DNA of 64,000 nucleotides from Macrolepiota albuminosa (GCA_027475525.1 JAMWFC010000032.1:1364001-1428000); one strand, 5' to 3'; counted from the first letter of the stretch, positions 1-11,705 are shown. Notes: a model not told the origin generated them from the letters alone. Numbers and translations are program-made.

Positions 1-586
1 TGCTGTCGGGGCATGGGCAATTTATAGGGCTCGGACGGTGTTTCAACTAGCGACAGCGTGGGAGGGCACTTCTCAAGGGGCTTGGACCCTGACGCAGACA
101 CGAGCCAATAGGATGCACTGGAGTCCATTTTAGGTCGCACAAAGAGGGTATTAACCTTCAAGATCTAGCGCTTATACCCACCATCACCGAATAACCACAA
201 GCGATCAGTGGCACTCTTTTCTTATACATTAAAACTTCTTGCATGAATCGACTTATTTTTCTACAGACGATACCTATTTCTTCCTAGGCTGGCGCAATAT
301 TGGCTATTGGGTCGCGCTGGTAATAGGGGTTTTTACGCCATGATGATTTACTGAGTGTTTCCCCTTTTTCTTACTTTGTGCTATTGGGTCGCGCTGGTAA
401 TAGGGGTTTTTACGCCATGATGATTTACTGAGTGTTTCCCCTTTTTCTTACTTTGTATTTTGATTACTTACAAACTGACAATTTTGAAACAAGGGGAGGG
501 GAGCGTTTATTTTTAGTATGGCTATCACAAACTACGTATCAAAATTTTCAAAGTCCACAGAAATTCGAAGCGCTACGGGCCGGCGA
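1..586. other. unassigned 3' region of element D
   Basis: No convincing gene is seen; short ORFs here have no recognisable domain. By analogy with elements A, B and C this lies between a pol gene beyond the left edge and the 3' end of an antisense gene, so it may hold the convergent 3' UTRs. It contains one 77-base tandem duplication. Confidence 0.4.
304..457. repeat. 77-base tandem duplication 1
   Basis: Copies start at 304 and 381 and agree over 76 bases. Period 77, as at 17 other places in the window, which suggests an assembly join. Confidence 0.95.
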
Positions 587-3174
587 CTACGCATCAGACG
601 CGGAGGGAGCGGGATCACCCAATGGAAGCAAGTCCCCGTCTTGAATGGCGTTACTCGCTTGCCACTCAAGCGCATCAGTGATGTCGTCATGGAGCTCAAG
701 CAGGAGGAGCTCACAGCGCGCTAAGGTGGAGACTCGAGGACGGAGGAGGGCGAGTTTGCTACCAACGACGTCGGTTGCGTCCTCGATCTGGCGAAGTTGT
801 TGATGGAGATCGGCGGCAAGACGTAGGGGAGTGACAGGATAAGAGAACTCATCCCCAAGCCAGGGATAGGCGTCGCCGGAAACGCGCATGGCGGGGGGAG
901 GAGTCCAAAAAGGATCGAACTTAGAGGAGGTCAGCGGAGAGGCGAACTAACTAGGAAATGCAGACTTACTCGAACGGTTACGGGAGCACGGGGGGTCTAT
1001 TCATGGCGCTCATCGCCTGGGGACATGGCCCTAGCGGAAGAAAGGCAGATGCCATAGGAAGGCAAGTACCTCCAGCAGCGGCGGCGCTTGCCCTGAGCTA
1101 CTAGGGTCCCTTCGAACTCAGGCGCGGTAGAGGACTCGCAAGTACTGGGGAAAGAAGAGAGGCTACGAGGAGGGGTAAGAGATGGTGTAATAGGAAGGGC
1201 AACGGGGGAGGCGCTAGCCGCGACAGGCTCGGGAGCAGGGGTAGCACCGGCAACAGACATTACGACATCTTCGGCGGGAGGGATATTCACGACAACCGGA
1301 AGCGAGGGAGTAGGGGAACTAGCGACGAAGAGGTTAGCACTACCTGGCGAAGAAAACCCGAAGACTACGCACCGGTTACCACTGGGGCCACTCTGATAAG
1401 GGTTAGCGGCGAAAGGGGGAGTAATGCGAAGCAGAAGAGCGCGTACCGCCAACAGCGCATCGGTGTCGACTACAGGCCCAGCCTCATCGTCATCTTCGCC
1501 CTCGGCGTCCCTCTCGGTATCCTCGCCTTCATCAGTAGACGACTCGGTAGAAGACAAGACGACGGGAGTAGCAGGCGCTAGCTCCCGGCGCTTACCGGGA
1601 CTCTTGCTAGGAGAGGCGACAATAGGCTTATGCTTCGAAGGGACGGGACGATGGGGAGAACGGGCAAAGGGGGCAGTCACGGTAGTACCATCTTGGGTGA
1701 TGGAAAGCGCTAGACTTGCAGCGCTAATTACAGTGGGCTGACGAGTAGCGGCCAAATCGCGTTGCTGCAGCACAAAGGCCCGGGCGTTACGAACTAAGAC
1801 TGCGCGCTCGTAATTGCGCTGCATGATAGCGTCCCTACCACGTTCGCGAGTACGAATCCCATTGAAGGCACAGCCCCGTTTCAACGCATCGCAACGGTAG
1901 CAGGGAAGAGAGGCGGTAGGAAACCAGCAACCTTCAGGATCGTTTTCAGACCAGCATTTATCGCACTGGGAAAGAAGTTAGCGACGTCATCAACCTTTCA
2001 GGGACAAACAAGCACTTACCGCACCAATCTTCGCCCTAAAGGCGCGGCGCTCCACGGGTGCCACCGTAACCTTCTTCTTAGCGCCGAGCACCTGGACACC
2101 AGCCGGGAGGCCGGTATCAATGACGGTAGTATCACGACGAAGACGCAGCAAATCACGAAGCTCCGCACCTGGACACCAGCCGGGAGGCCGGTATCAATGA
2201 CGGTAGTATCACGACGAAGACGCAGCAAATCACGAAGCTCCGCATCGGTAAACATAGTTTGGTTGGGCACCTAAGGAGGGCTCGATCAGGCGCTAGAGAC
2301 AAGCGATCTTAAAAGGAAACACTTACAACATACAAAGGGGCAACACGAGCAGGGAGATTGACCTAAGAAGCAGAGTGAGTAGAAGAACTAGAGGCAAGAA
2401 GACAAGGACGCACGGTACGTTTGGGAGGACTAGCGAGAGTAGGGGGCGCGCGATTAATAACGACGGCGAAGTTACGGGGGGGAAGGCGAGAAATAGTATG
2501 GGTAGGTCCGGGCCAGGGCTCACTGGCAGTAACGGCAATCCGTTTGATGGCCGAGTGAGGAGGCGCAGTACAAGTGGGAGAAGCGACGATGGGTGCAGGG
2601 CGAGTGGGAGAAGCATCGCCACGAAAGGGACTACCAAGAATGGGAGGAGGCAGAACGGAAACAGGAGCAGCAGGAGCGGCTGGAACGGAAGGAACGGTAG
2701 AGGCCAACGGGGCACTAGGAAGACTTGCAACGGTGGGCGACGTAGCAACCGACTACTCAGGGTTAACACGGAAAATGTGAGGAAGAAAAGGAGGGAACTC
2801 ACCTCGCCAACCTCGGTACTAGCCAGCAGGGCGTCGATCTCGTTGGATAGAGAAGGAGCCTAGTATGGGCGCTGAACCTTAGCGCCACGAACCTAAAATC
2901 AAACCTAAAAACTTACGAACAAGTCCGCGAACGGTAGCAACCAATCGGCACCCTCATATTCACGGTACCGAGCCATGCACCATTCACGAACCTCGACGCC
3001 CCGCGCCCAGGAACTGTCGGAGCCGCGGACCACGAGCCAGCGCTGATATAGTTGCATAATGCCAGGGACGGTTTGTGGCGCATCGGCGGGACCGACAGAC
3101 TTAGCGCGATCGAATAAATAAGAGGCTTTAGCCAGGAAATTGCGAAGAGCAGAGGCATCGAAAGGAGTGGACAT
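587..3174 (-). CDS. antisense zinc-cluster gene of element D (multi-exon)
   Basis: Unnamed spliced gene. Exon 1 starts at ATG 3174 and encodes a helical module of about 85 residues. Later exons give a Pro/Ala/Ser-rich stretch (about 2363-2760), a segment up to 2020, then an intron 1966-2019 (GT..AG) that ends just before a cysteine cluster of form C-X2-C-X8-C-X8-C-X2-C-X6-C starting at 1965. A long acidic and proline-rich region with a KSPGKRREL-like basic patch follows, then a last helical exon ending at 587. The cluster resembles fungal Zn2Cys6 DNA-binding domains but its spacing is irregular. The gene runs against the adjacent plus-strand LTR at 3322, the same arrangement as in elements A, B and C. 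Exon borders other than 1966-2019 are tentative, and one exon holds a 77-base duplication. Confidence 0.55.
2088..2241. repeat. 77-base tandem duplication 2
   Basis: Copies start at 2088 and 2165. It lies in an exon of the D antisense gene and shifts the frame; dropping one copy lets the exon read through to the donor at 2019. Confidence 0.95.
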
Positions 3175-3312
3175 GTTGGAAAGATGGGAAGGAAAACACG
3201 AGAAGGTGAAGGGCTAAAAAACGATTTTTATAAGGCGCCGGCGGCATTCTACGGACCGTAGCGCAGTCAAATTAATGACGGCGTTTGACTGAGGACAGTC
3301 AATTTTTCAGTT

Positions 3313-3321
3313 GGGGGGAGA
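3313..3321 (+). other. polypurine tract of element D
   Basis: A G-rich purine run directly before the LTR start at 3322. It is the expected plus-strand primer for reverse transcription and sets element D in plus orientation. Confidence 0.6.
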
Positions 3322-3960
3322 TGATAGGCTTCTACTCGGACTGAGCGCATCAAGGGACATTATAGGCCAACCAACACTTGACGTACGCAGGACTCTGGCG
3401 ACCAGTTGGGAGTATAGAGCAGCTCTAGCTCTGGCAAACTACTACAGGATTTAGAAATTTATCCTAACCCCTAGCTACCAAGCCTTCAGCACTCTCCTTT
3501 CACCTAGCCCAAGGACGAAGGAGGCTCATAACGTATAGCGCTAACACAACGGCAGGAGAGGACTATAACTAAACCCCGATCACTTCCAGAAGGAGCCAGC
3601 AGCAGGCGCTGCCATTAGACGAGGCACTTCAATCAAAAGTCTAAAGGGATCAATGACAGCGGCACCGGATATACTTAAATCCGACATCTGGACCTGACAG
3701 GAACTAATACAATGAGTAGCGCTGACATTAGCGCTCACGGCGTCTGTCAAGGATTTTCCGACCATACCCCGGAACAGCCTGGCCAATCGGAGTTATAGAA
3801 AAGTGAGCAGACTCGTACAACTCTAAGTCAATATAGAGTCACCGCAGGTCGCCGTGGGTCATAACGCCGTTGGTCGCCGTCAGCCATGTGCACAAGGTCG
3901 CCGTTGACAGGTCGCCGTTAGAGTAAACCACGAGGAGAGGCGCTAGGAGGTAGCGCCGCA

Positions 3961-4114
3961 GATGGACTTGTATCTTGGCAAACACGGTAGTGCACTGTAT
4001 ATAAAATAGCTACTTTTCATGTATATAACAACGAATAGATGGACTTGTATCTTGGCAAACACGGTAGTGCACTGTATATAAAATAGCTACTTTTCATGTA
4101 TATAACAACGAATT
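3961..4114. repeat. 77-base tandem duplication 3
   Basis: Copies start at 3961 and 4038. It duplicates the TATA-box region of the D-type LTR; the LTR copy at 35363 has this segment only once. Confidence 0.95.
3998..4007 (+). promoter_or_regulatory. TATA box of D-type LTR
   Basis: TATATAAAAT in the middle of the LTR, repeated at 4075 by the 77-base duplication. The equivalent in the copy at 35363-36407 is TATAAAAA at 36014. It probably marks the U3/R boundary. Confidence 0.5.
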
Positions 4115-4467
4115 GTAACCCCTCGAGCAAACAGTTACACTCAGCGTTCAACTCGCGCTAGCCTCCTTTGACTTCGTCACTAAGTCGGGTGCTAGCTTTG
4201 TCTGTCTTGTCTTCATCGTTTACGGTGCCACCTACGGGCACAATACACGGCGCTATTTGTCTTTTCTCCAATATCTTTGCCTAAACTACGACGCTTACCG
4301 TCTGCCAGGTAGCCCCCGAAGCGCTATAATCTAGCGCATCATTTACTACCTCCACTCGAGCACACCGGGACCCTGTCAGGACTCCTCACACCTACGCACG
4401 CCAAGCGCTGGAGACGGCGTTGTACTGCGTATACGTCCAGCGCATCCAACCACAGTTGGCGTCATCA

Positions 4468-5479
4468 GCGGCTCTATCGCCGCAAAGAGGGAGAGAAAAT
4501 CGCCTTCATCGGCCTTACCCCCCCTGATCCAAAGCAACCATTTGCTTTGGACTACCTGGGCTCATACGCCCTCCTCTATGGACGCCCTGGGACGTCCAAC
4601 GTGTGGACCGGTCTGGCTCTGGACCGAGCCATGCGCATTCATTGGCGCAGCCTCTTTGGGTTTGCGCTTGTACGCGCCCTCAGCGCCAGCCGCCCCTCCA
4701 AGGCCACGGTATACAAGTACCTGGCCTATGTCTTCGCCAGGCCAGGCCTCTACAAAGAGGCCGTGGCTGAGTACGAGGCGGCCACGGGGCAAGCCTTTGA
4801 GCCTCTCCACGCCGACGACCCTACCTTCGAGGTTCGGGCTGTGGACATTCCGGAAGCGTCAGCTTCCGTATTCACCACTTCGGACACGTTACGCGTCCTT
4901 CTTCACAATCAAATTCCGGTCAGCTGGGCTGACCACGCGTACACTTATGGGGTCACCTACTTGGCCCATCTATTCTTCAGCGACAGCCGGCTCTACAACG
5001 AGGCGGCTGCTATCGACGACGAGAGGCTACAACGCCTCGACCACTACGGTACACCCCAGTCCATCCTGCAGTGGGATGGGTGGCGCAAGGCCACCATTGG
5101 CGACCGCCAACGCCTGATGCTCCAGCAGCAGGACAGTTGTCGTGCATACAACGACGCGCTCGCCAAGGGGATGTACCTCTCCATTGGGCAAGACATTCAT
5201 GCCCGCAAAATCTGGACGCGCCAGTACCCGTCCGACACCGGGGATCTGCCTGATCCCCAACCACCTGTCCCGGGGTCGACCATCGACCCCAATCTCACAC
5301 TGTCCCCCCTCCGGGACTATGACGATTCCCTGCCAGTAGCAGGGCCTTCGGGTACTTCCTATGCGCCCGCACCCAAGGATGAACTCCTCGACTACGACAT
5401 GGACGACGCGACTGCCGATCCATTCCAGGAGCCTGGGGGCTCTCCCATTGCCCCCGTCCCTGACTTACCGACGGCATGA
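4468..5479 (+). CDS. E-family 3' ORF, C-terminal part, open reading frame
   Basis: An open frame of about 336 codons, read from 4469 to the stop at 5479, with no domain I recognise. The first 230 or so residues look globular and helical, with aromatic-rich blocks such as SWADHAYTYGVTYL and LQWDGWRK. The tail is Pro/Asp-rich. Decayed homologues lie on the minus strand at 9300-13031 and 59745-62978, where the ORF follows pol, so this is the 3'-terminal accessory ORF of the E family. The 5' part and pol are missing because the D-type LTR abuts directly. Unlike its relatives it is CpG-rich and unbroken, so it is probably young. A gag-like structural role is possible but not shown. Confidence 0.6.
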
Positions 5480-5514
5480 CCGTCGTATTATCTCAAAACC
5501 GTAGCTTGGTCTGA

Positions 5515-5522
5515 TTGGGGGG
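5515..5522 (+). other. polypurine tract of E-family element
   Basis: A short G-run following GGTCTGATT, immediately before the LTR start. Matching sites occur on the minus strand at 8981-8989 and 63881-63889. Confidence 0.65.
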
Positions 5523-5759
5523 TGTGTAGCGTAGTCCGCTATGTGGCGTTGGCCACATAGCTTTACTTACCTTACAGTAGATACTATTATATTATATTTA
5601 TTATAATATAATATTAATTTACATTATTATATAAATTAGTTTACCAGCTGCTTACAAAGCAGCTTATTTTGTGTTGATACTACATAGTCAATAGACCGGA
5701 CTGGTCTGATTCTGTGCAGTGTGAACCTAAGCTCTCACAATCTCTGTAACTTCGTTACA
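5523..5759 (+). mobile_element. E-family LTR (3' LTR)
   Basis: About 237 bases, starting TGTGTAGCG and ending GTTACA. It has a very AT-rich near-palindromic core at about 5586-5640. The inverted copy at 63654-63878 has the same ends and the same flanking polypurine tract, which defines the borders. Confidence 0.75.
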
Positions 5760-5780
5760 ATTATATGGTCTTAGACAGTC

Positions 5781-6930
5781 CTTGCATAAATGGTACATCA
5801 CACTTAGATGGGCTTTTGAAGGACTAGGCCTTACACATTGTGAAGTCAATTATGCTGTGTTTATTGGATATTTTGATACTCCTCCTGATTCTTCTATACC
5901 CATGCCACATGATGGCACTTCTCTGTTTATCATCATGTGTATCCATGTCAATGATGGCCTAAATGCTACAAATTCTGTTCTACTTTATCACTGGATCATC
6001 AAGGAACTCAACAATCATTTCAAAGTCATTGATTTGGGAGCAATGTCATTATACCTTGGTATCTGGATGGAGTGAGATAGATCTCAGAGGAAATTATGGT
6101 TATCACAAAAAGGCTTCATAACACACTTACTTTCCACCTACAACTTGTTGAATGCTAAGACCTCAGCTGTCCCTTTGTATTATCCTCTACATTCCATCCT
6201 AGAACCTCCTCCAAACTCTCTCCCTGACATTTGAGATGCTGATATAAAGATCCATTATCAATGTCTATCTCAGTCTTTGTATACATCTCGATTTGGCCTT
6301 CACTGCAATGAGTCTAGGCCAATTTAATTCAAATCCTACCTGTGGTCATCTACTTACTGCAAAGGGTGTCCTTTATTATCTTGCAGGTACCGTGAACTTA
6401 GCCTTGAAATACAATTTTTTGATTCAATCAGATTTTGCTCCTATTCATCTATTGTTTCCTACCAGCTATGGTTTTGCTGATGCCAACTGGGCTTCAGACA
6501 TGAAAACTTGACAAGTGTATCTGATTATGCATTCTTTTTATACTCAAGCCTTATCTCATGGTTTTCTGTTTGACAACATATGATAGCCTTGTTCTCAACT
6601 GAGGCTGAATACATGGCAATGTCTCATGCAATGTGAGAAGCAATTTGGATTTGTCTTTTGTTAACTTCTCTTTGCCTTCCTGTCCCTCTTCTCTTACCCC
6701 TCTTCTGTGACAACAAGAGTGCTATTGATATTGCAAAATCTGACTCTACCACTTTTCAATCCAAACATATTGACATATGTTACCACTTCATATGGAAACA
6801 CATGTTTTCAGGGTCATTCAAACCAATTTGGATCTCTACTGATAATATAATGGCAGACATACTTACCAAACCTCTGCCTTGCCTACTGCATGAATGTTTT
6901 GTTCATCAACTTGGTATTGTTCAAAGATGA
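5781..6930 (+). pseudogene. Ty1/copia pol 3' part (reverse transcriptase and RNase H), degenerate
   Basis: Pieces of a copia-type reverse transcriptase and RNase H in several frames. The RT part has a WAFEGLGLTHCEVNYAVF-like block. The catalytic box appears as HVND where copia has YVDD, so it is dead. The RNase H end keeps the copia signatures CDNKSAIDIAK, SKHIDICYHFIW and ADILTKPL, then a natural C terminus at 6930. Stops at 6074 and further on break it. Base composition is CpG-poor, like the other old elements here. gag, protease and integrase are not found upstream. Confidence 0.85.
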
Positions 6931-6967
6931 TAATGAATAATTCCTTCTTTCTGCACCGATAGGGTTG

Positions 6968-7287
6968 TGTTGGACCATAAGTCTATCTCAGTACATATAT
7001 TCAGTCATGTGAAGTAGATACATCATCTGTTGATTTCCCAATTCTAGCCTCAGTTGTTTACCTCCACGTAGGCATGACACTGAGGCTGTAAGTACATTAT
7101 CATTTCCTCATATGTGACTTATTTATATTTACCTTGTTTACAAAGTGACTTAATGTATTATTATAGGTATAGAAATATAGTTGTTTACCTTCATGTAGAC
7201 ACAACACTGAGGCTTGACTTAACGTATTATTATAAGTTTAGATCTACAGATGAAACTACTACTGATTTGAGGGCTGCCAAAAAGCCT
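6968..7287 (+). mobile_element. Ty1/copia LTR between pol and gag
   Basis: Starts TGTTGGACCA, a common copia LTR start, just after pol. It ends shortly before a TGGTAATT motif that could be a degenerate initiator-tRNA primer site. It contains a diverged internal repeat (about 7047-7085 and 7178-7215). The right border is approximate. Confidence 0.5.
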
Positions 7288-7323
7288 GGTAATTAAAAAG
7301 GGGTGAGGACAGACAGAAACACC

Positions 7324-7958
7324 ATGGAGCAAACTGCCTGGTCCTTCCAGAACCTCATGGCAGAGGAGTGGGATGTTAAAGATGCATGGACACTGTCTCT
7401 GATTGTCAACAATTGTAAAAACCCTATTGGACTTGGCATAAAAATGAGTAGGATGGTGGCTGACATGTGAAAGATACTTACCAATGGTTACAGCACAATC
7501 TTGATCCTGGTGGCTATGGGTGCCAAGAACCAGCTTTGCACCACAATGTATGCTGATGGTGCTGACTTCATGATATATCTTGCAGACCTGCACATCAAAT
7601 GGCAAGATGCAGTGAAGAAGGATGTGGTCATCAGTGATGAGACATTTAGGACTATCATCATGAACGCCCTCCCTGAGTTGTGGAATACTATTGTTGCTAG
7701 CCTGTACAACTTGCTGACCTTGACAGAATTGATTGCAAGCCTCATGGTCTATTGAGAGTGTCTGAGGACATAAAAGTTGGCTGCAGGAGTCACCACAACT
7801 GTGTTGCAGGCAAATATTAAACCACAGAGGCTGAAACTTGTATGTGCCAATACCAATTGTAAGCACATAGGGCACATCATTGAGGCATGCTACTGGTTGG
7901 GCAGTGAGCATGAAGGACAGTTTCTGCAGGGTTTTCCAAACTATAAGGGTTGCTTATG
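7324..7958 (+). pseudogene. Ty1/copia gag, degenerate
   Basis: Starts at ATG 7324. The UBN2-type gag region is visible at 7501-7755, with the blocks HIKWQDAVKKD and LPELWNTIVASL, followed by a zinc-knuckle-like CX4CX4HX4C at about 7838-7900 and the EGQF tail usual for copia gag. Internal stops at about 7468 and 7753 break it. No protease follows; the sequence changes to a D-type LTR fragment at about 7983. CpG-poor. Confidence 0.75.
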
Positions 7959-7982
7959 AGTCCCAACCACCACTATTAAATC

Positions 7983-8819
7983 CTTCAGCATACACCATCC
8001 ATTGACTTCAAAGATTTAGGAGGTTCAGGATTTATGGCACTAGCATGGTGGCAGAGAGGTGACTCTGACCAAACCCTGATCAGTTCCAAAAAGGGGTTAG
8101 CATTAGGTGCCACCATTTGACAAGGCACCTCAATCAGAAGTCTAAAGAACCAAAAACAACAGAACAGAATATATTCTAACCCAACACTTTTACTCATCAA
8201 GAATTAATACAATGTTTAGTGCCAATAGTAGAACTCACGGTGTCTGTCAAGGATTTTCCGACCATATCCTGAAAAGGCCTGGCCAATTAGAATTACACTA
8301 AAATGTGAGCAGACTCATACAATTTTAAGTTAGTTTAGAGTTGCTTAATGAGCTATAATGCTGTTGATTGCTGTCTCCTGTGTGTGCTGGTTGCCATTGA
8401 CAGGTTGCTATTAACTGTAACCATGAGGAGAGGCACTAATTGATAGCACCATGAATAGACTTATTTCAAAAATACAGTAGTGCATAGTATAAAAGATAGC
8501 TATGCTGCATGTACATAGCAATGTATTGTAACCCTTTGAGCACCCAATTTACACTCAGCATTCAAATTGTGCTAGCTTGACCTAACTTTGTCACTAAGTT
8601 GGGTGCTAGCATCATTTATCTCATCTTCATTGTTTGCAGTGCTATTTATGGGCACTATTCTTCTTTATTCTATATCTTTGCCTAGGCTTTAGTGCTTAAA
8701 GTTTGCTAGGTAGCACCTGAGACACTATCATCTAGCATGTTGTTTTATCTCATTTGCTTGAGCACACCAAGACTCTGTTAAAAACTCCTCACAACTATGC
8801 ACATCAGGTGCTGGAGACG
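7983..8819 (+). mobile_element. old D-type LTR, left part (split by element E)
   Basis: Aligns base for base with 35540-36360, with nearly every CpG changed to TpG or CpA. The first 150 bases or so of the LTR are missing. It stops at 8819, where element E begins, and its last 50 bases are at 23471-23520. Confidence 0.8.
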
Positions 8820-8978
8820 GTTATAACCAATGGTTACGAGCTAGAACTATCTTGTGTGTATCACACAGTGCTAAATCAGACCACAATATCAGATTTGACT
8901 AGAACTGGAGTGAATATAAGATGTTGTCTTACATAATACTCTACTGTATGCATATAGCATCATTGACGCTCTGTTACA
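8820..8978 (-). mobile_element. Element E 3' LTR
   Basis: About 158 bases, matching 23307-23455. On the minus strand it starts TGTAACAG next to the polypurine tract. The terminal few bases differ from the other LTR. Confidence 0.7.
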
Positions 8979-9299
8979 TACCCCCCAATGAGACCAAATA
9001 CTTGGTCTTAGGAGAGGAGTTGAACTGGGAACGGCATATGCATGATAGTGCAACATCAGTTGGTGATGCACATTGCATTGCTGTAGGGCGTTAGTATCAC
9101 ATTCAAGATCGTAGTGTCAGGTGTAAGCACTGACTATTATGACATTTTAGTATGCTAATGTGCATACTAGGCCAGCAGCAAAAAAGCAAGATAAAATTAA
9201 AAATAAAAGAGTGACTCCAACAACATGAGTCTGCTATATATACATGCTACACTGGAGTGCATGTCAGCCTGAAAATGTTGAGTGCATACTCAAAGTTAC
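8979..9299. other. Element E 3' untranslated segment with polypurine tract
   Basis: Holds the minus-strand polypurine tract at 8981-8989 and about 300 bases of CpG-poor sequence between the 3' LTR and the end of the 3' ORF. No gene seen. Confidence 0.5.
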
Positions 9300-11060
9300 C
9301 TAAACAATATGGGTATATAACCTGTCTGATGAGGACCCCACAACCATGCCTGTCTCCATCATCTCTGACTCCTCCTCTGGTGTGATGTTAATTGCAGGAA
9401 GGGGAGGCACCAATTCTATTCTCGGTAGGGTAGTTGACTTCTTGACTGCAGGCAAATCTATCACCATAGACTCAGTAAGTATGACATTAATAGCTGGAGG
9501 AATGGTGGATAGCATACCATATGCCAACATTCAGTTTAAAAAACTGACCTGGTTAGGGTCCATGCCAATTAGATAATAGAGGCCATTGGCCTCAGGGTCA
9601 ATCAGAAGATTACTCTCCTTATGATGTTTGAACATAAGACAATAATAGTCATCTTCGATCATTTCCTGCCATCTATTTCATTGCAGGATTGCAGGTGGAG
9701 TGCTATAAGTAAATAGGCACTCCATGCACTCATCATTGATCTGTTTAAAGATGTCCATTGACATTGTAGGTGAGTGGAACTGCTGTTCCAGAAAGACCAC
9801 ACTATAAGTATATGTGTAGTCTATCCAGTTTAGCAGGATCTGGTTGTGTAGAAGGATGTGTAATGTGTCATCATCAGAAAAGTTCCGTGCATGCTTGTTG
9901 GGCATGTAAACTTGATGGATCTCAAGCTTAGGCTCACGTTGGAGCTCAAATAGTTGCTCGGGAAACATAGCATTATATAAGGCAATTGTCTCATGATATA
10001 GTCCTGGATGGGCCATAACAAGAGTCATGGGCTAAACAATTACAGGTTTGGCTATGCTATTAGCACAGAGAGCTTGACACAATGCAAACCCAAAGAGGGT
10101 TAGCCAGTGCATGCGGTATGCATAGTCAACCGTGATGCTCTGATAGGTGTTCTCTAGTCTGAGGTGATCAAAAATCAGCGTGTACTGCGCTAGCTGATCC
10201 AGGTCAAATAGCATGGCTGGGTCTTAAGTGCATATTATGCGCAGCACCATGAAACCATCTTTCTTTATGCACAGAAAGCACTCTGGAATTTGTCATCGCT
10301 CCACAAAAACGAGATCGTCAGAACCCTGCATCAGGTTGACAAGGTCTAGATATTGAGGCTCCTTCATCAGAAGCTGCATGGTTCAATCATGCAGAGCCTT
10401 AACTGCTCACTAGACAAACATTTGAAGCTCTGTAATCAACATACAGTGGCTCAAAAAACTGTTCCAATATTTTATACTTGTTGAAAGATGACATTGGCAT
10501 GAAGGATGGGAAGTACTTAAAATTCTGATTAAATCATGTAAAATACTATGGCATTGTAGCTACAAAATGAGCCTAGGCTTATGTAATTAAGACTGAAACT
10601 GATGGAGGAATACTATTGTCTATTGGGAGATGAAATTTTTTGCCATTTTTTTTTGTAGCTCTTACCACTAGACGCATGGCCTTGAAACTTCCAGGCAATA
10701 TTAAGTCACTTATGATCTAGTATATAGTGAATATCTTTAGGGAAATTCATCCCATGTGAAAGACGTCGGGCCATGACTGAGTCAAAGGTACTAAAAATCT
10801 GGGAAGTGAAAGTGCCATCACACCTGGGTCACAGGGTAAAGATTGTATGATTTAGCACTCTACACCACATGTGGAGTTTCAATAGCCCCTAGATTGTCAT
10901 GCTTTCTTGAGTCCAACACAAAGATCTCTACTTTCTGAGGCTTTTTGCCATGTTTTATTGTTCAGAAAGTTATATTTAAGACAATATGTATGTATCAAAG
11001 GATTCTGTGTAATAAAATTTTGAACACTCTTTCTTGATTCATTTTACCGAGCCTGAGGGT

Positions 11061-11214
11061 GACAAAACTTGGTCTGATTTCATGCTTTTGAATTTTTTAC
11101 ACTTCAACAACTTCAATTTTCTATTAGATAACAAGGTGACAAAACTTGGTCTGATTTCATGCTTTTGAATTTTTTACACTTCAACAACTTCAATTTTCTA
11201 TTAGATAACAATAG
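11061..11214. repeat. 77-base tandem duplication 4
   Basis: Copies start at 11061 and 11138, inside the mariner-like element. The only one of the 18 in a CpG-depleted element. Confidence 0.95.
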
Positions 11215-11252
11215 AGCCCTCATTATCTATACTGTATTCATCTATGTTTTTT

Positions 11253-11705
11253 TTAGGATGCTGAGGGTAGGTGTATTAAGCTGCTAAATGTAAGTTTCAC
11301 ATAGCAAACCAATTTCACATGGTGATACAGGACAGTAGCCATTTTAAAAGACCGATACCCCTTCTCCTTCAACACATTCTGGACAGTCTGAGGAGAGACA
11401 GGGTTGGAAATGATGCTGTTGATAAAATTGGTGGCCTGGACAGCTGTATCAAGTTTTCCAGTTGAGATTTGTTGAACAATAGCCTGTTTATCATGTAGAG
11501 TAAGCTTAGCAGGACAGCCTCCAGGATGGTTTTCCTTGTCCATCTCCAACTCTCTACCAATCCTCTCAATAGTAGACTTCTCTAGACCAGTTTGAGCCTT
11601 AATCTGATGCAGAGAATACCCTTGAGCAAGAAGAGAAGCAATAGTAGAGTGTTGTGCAGGAGGAATAGGTTCATGATGGTGGTTGAAGGTCAAGATGTGG
11701 TTCAA
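11253..11705 (-). pseudogene. Tc1/mariner-type transposase, N-terminal part
   Basis: An open frame of 150 codons. It shows a helix-turn-helix pair typical of Tc1 transposases: a first unit around IASLLAQGYSLHQIKAQTG, then KLTLHDKQAIVQQI and VSPQTVQNVLKEKGYRSF, which bind the terminal repeat. The catalytic domain is absent, so full-length Tc1 proteins (about 340 residues) are not encoded. It is probably non-autonomous or dead. Confidence 0.75.

Larger units (their letters stand above)
3322..4467 (+). mobile_element. D-type LTR (3' LTR of element D)
   Basis: Starts TGATAGGC and ends GTCATCA. The same unit recurs at 35363-36407 and, CpG-depleted, at 7983-8819 plus 23471-23520, which fixes both ends. 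About 1.07 kb once the 77-base duplication is discounted. To the right it abuts an E-family 3' ORF without a visible break. Confidence 0.75.

Noticed and set aside
304..457. CRISPR-like or satellite repeat
   Set aside because: The repeats are two-copy tandem duplications without spacers, in unrelated sequences, all with period 77; an assembly cause is far more likely.
5586..5640. AT-rich near-palindrome as a replication origin or hairpin element
   Set aside because: It lies inside the E-family LTR and recurs in the copy at 63780-63830, so it is part of the LTR.
9346..9576. Plus-strand ORF of 76 codons
   Set aside because: It is the shadow of the end of element E's 3' ORF on the minus strand.
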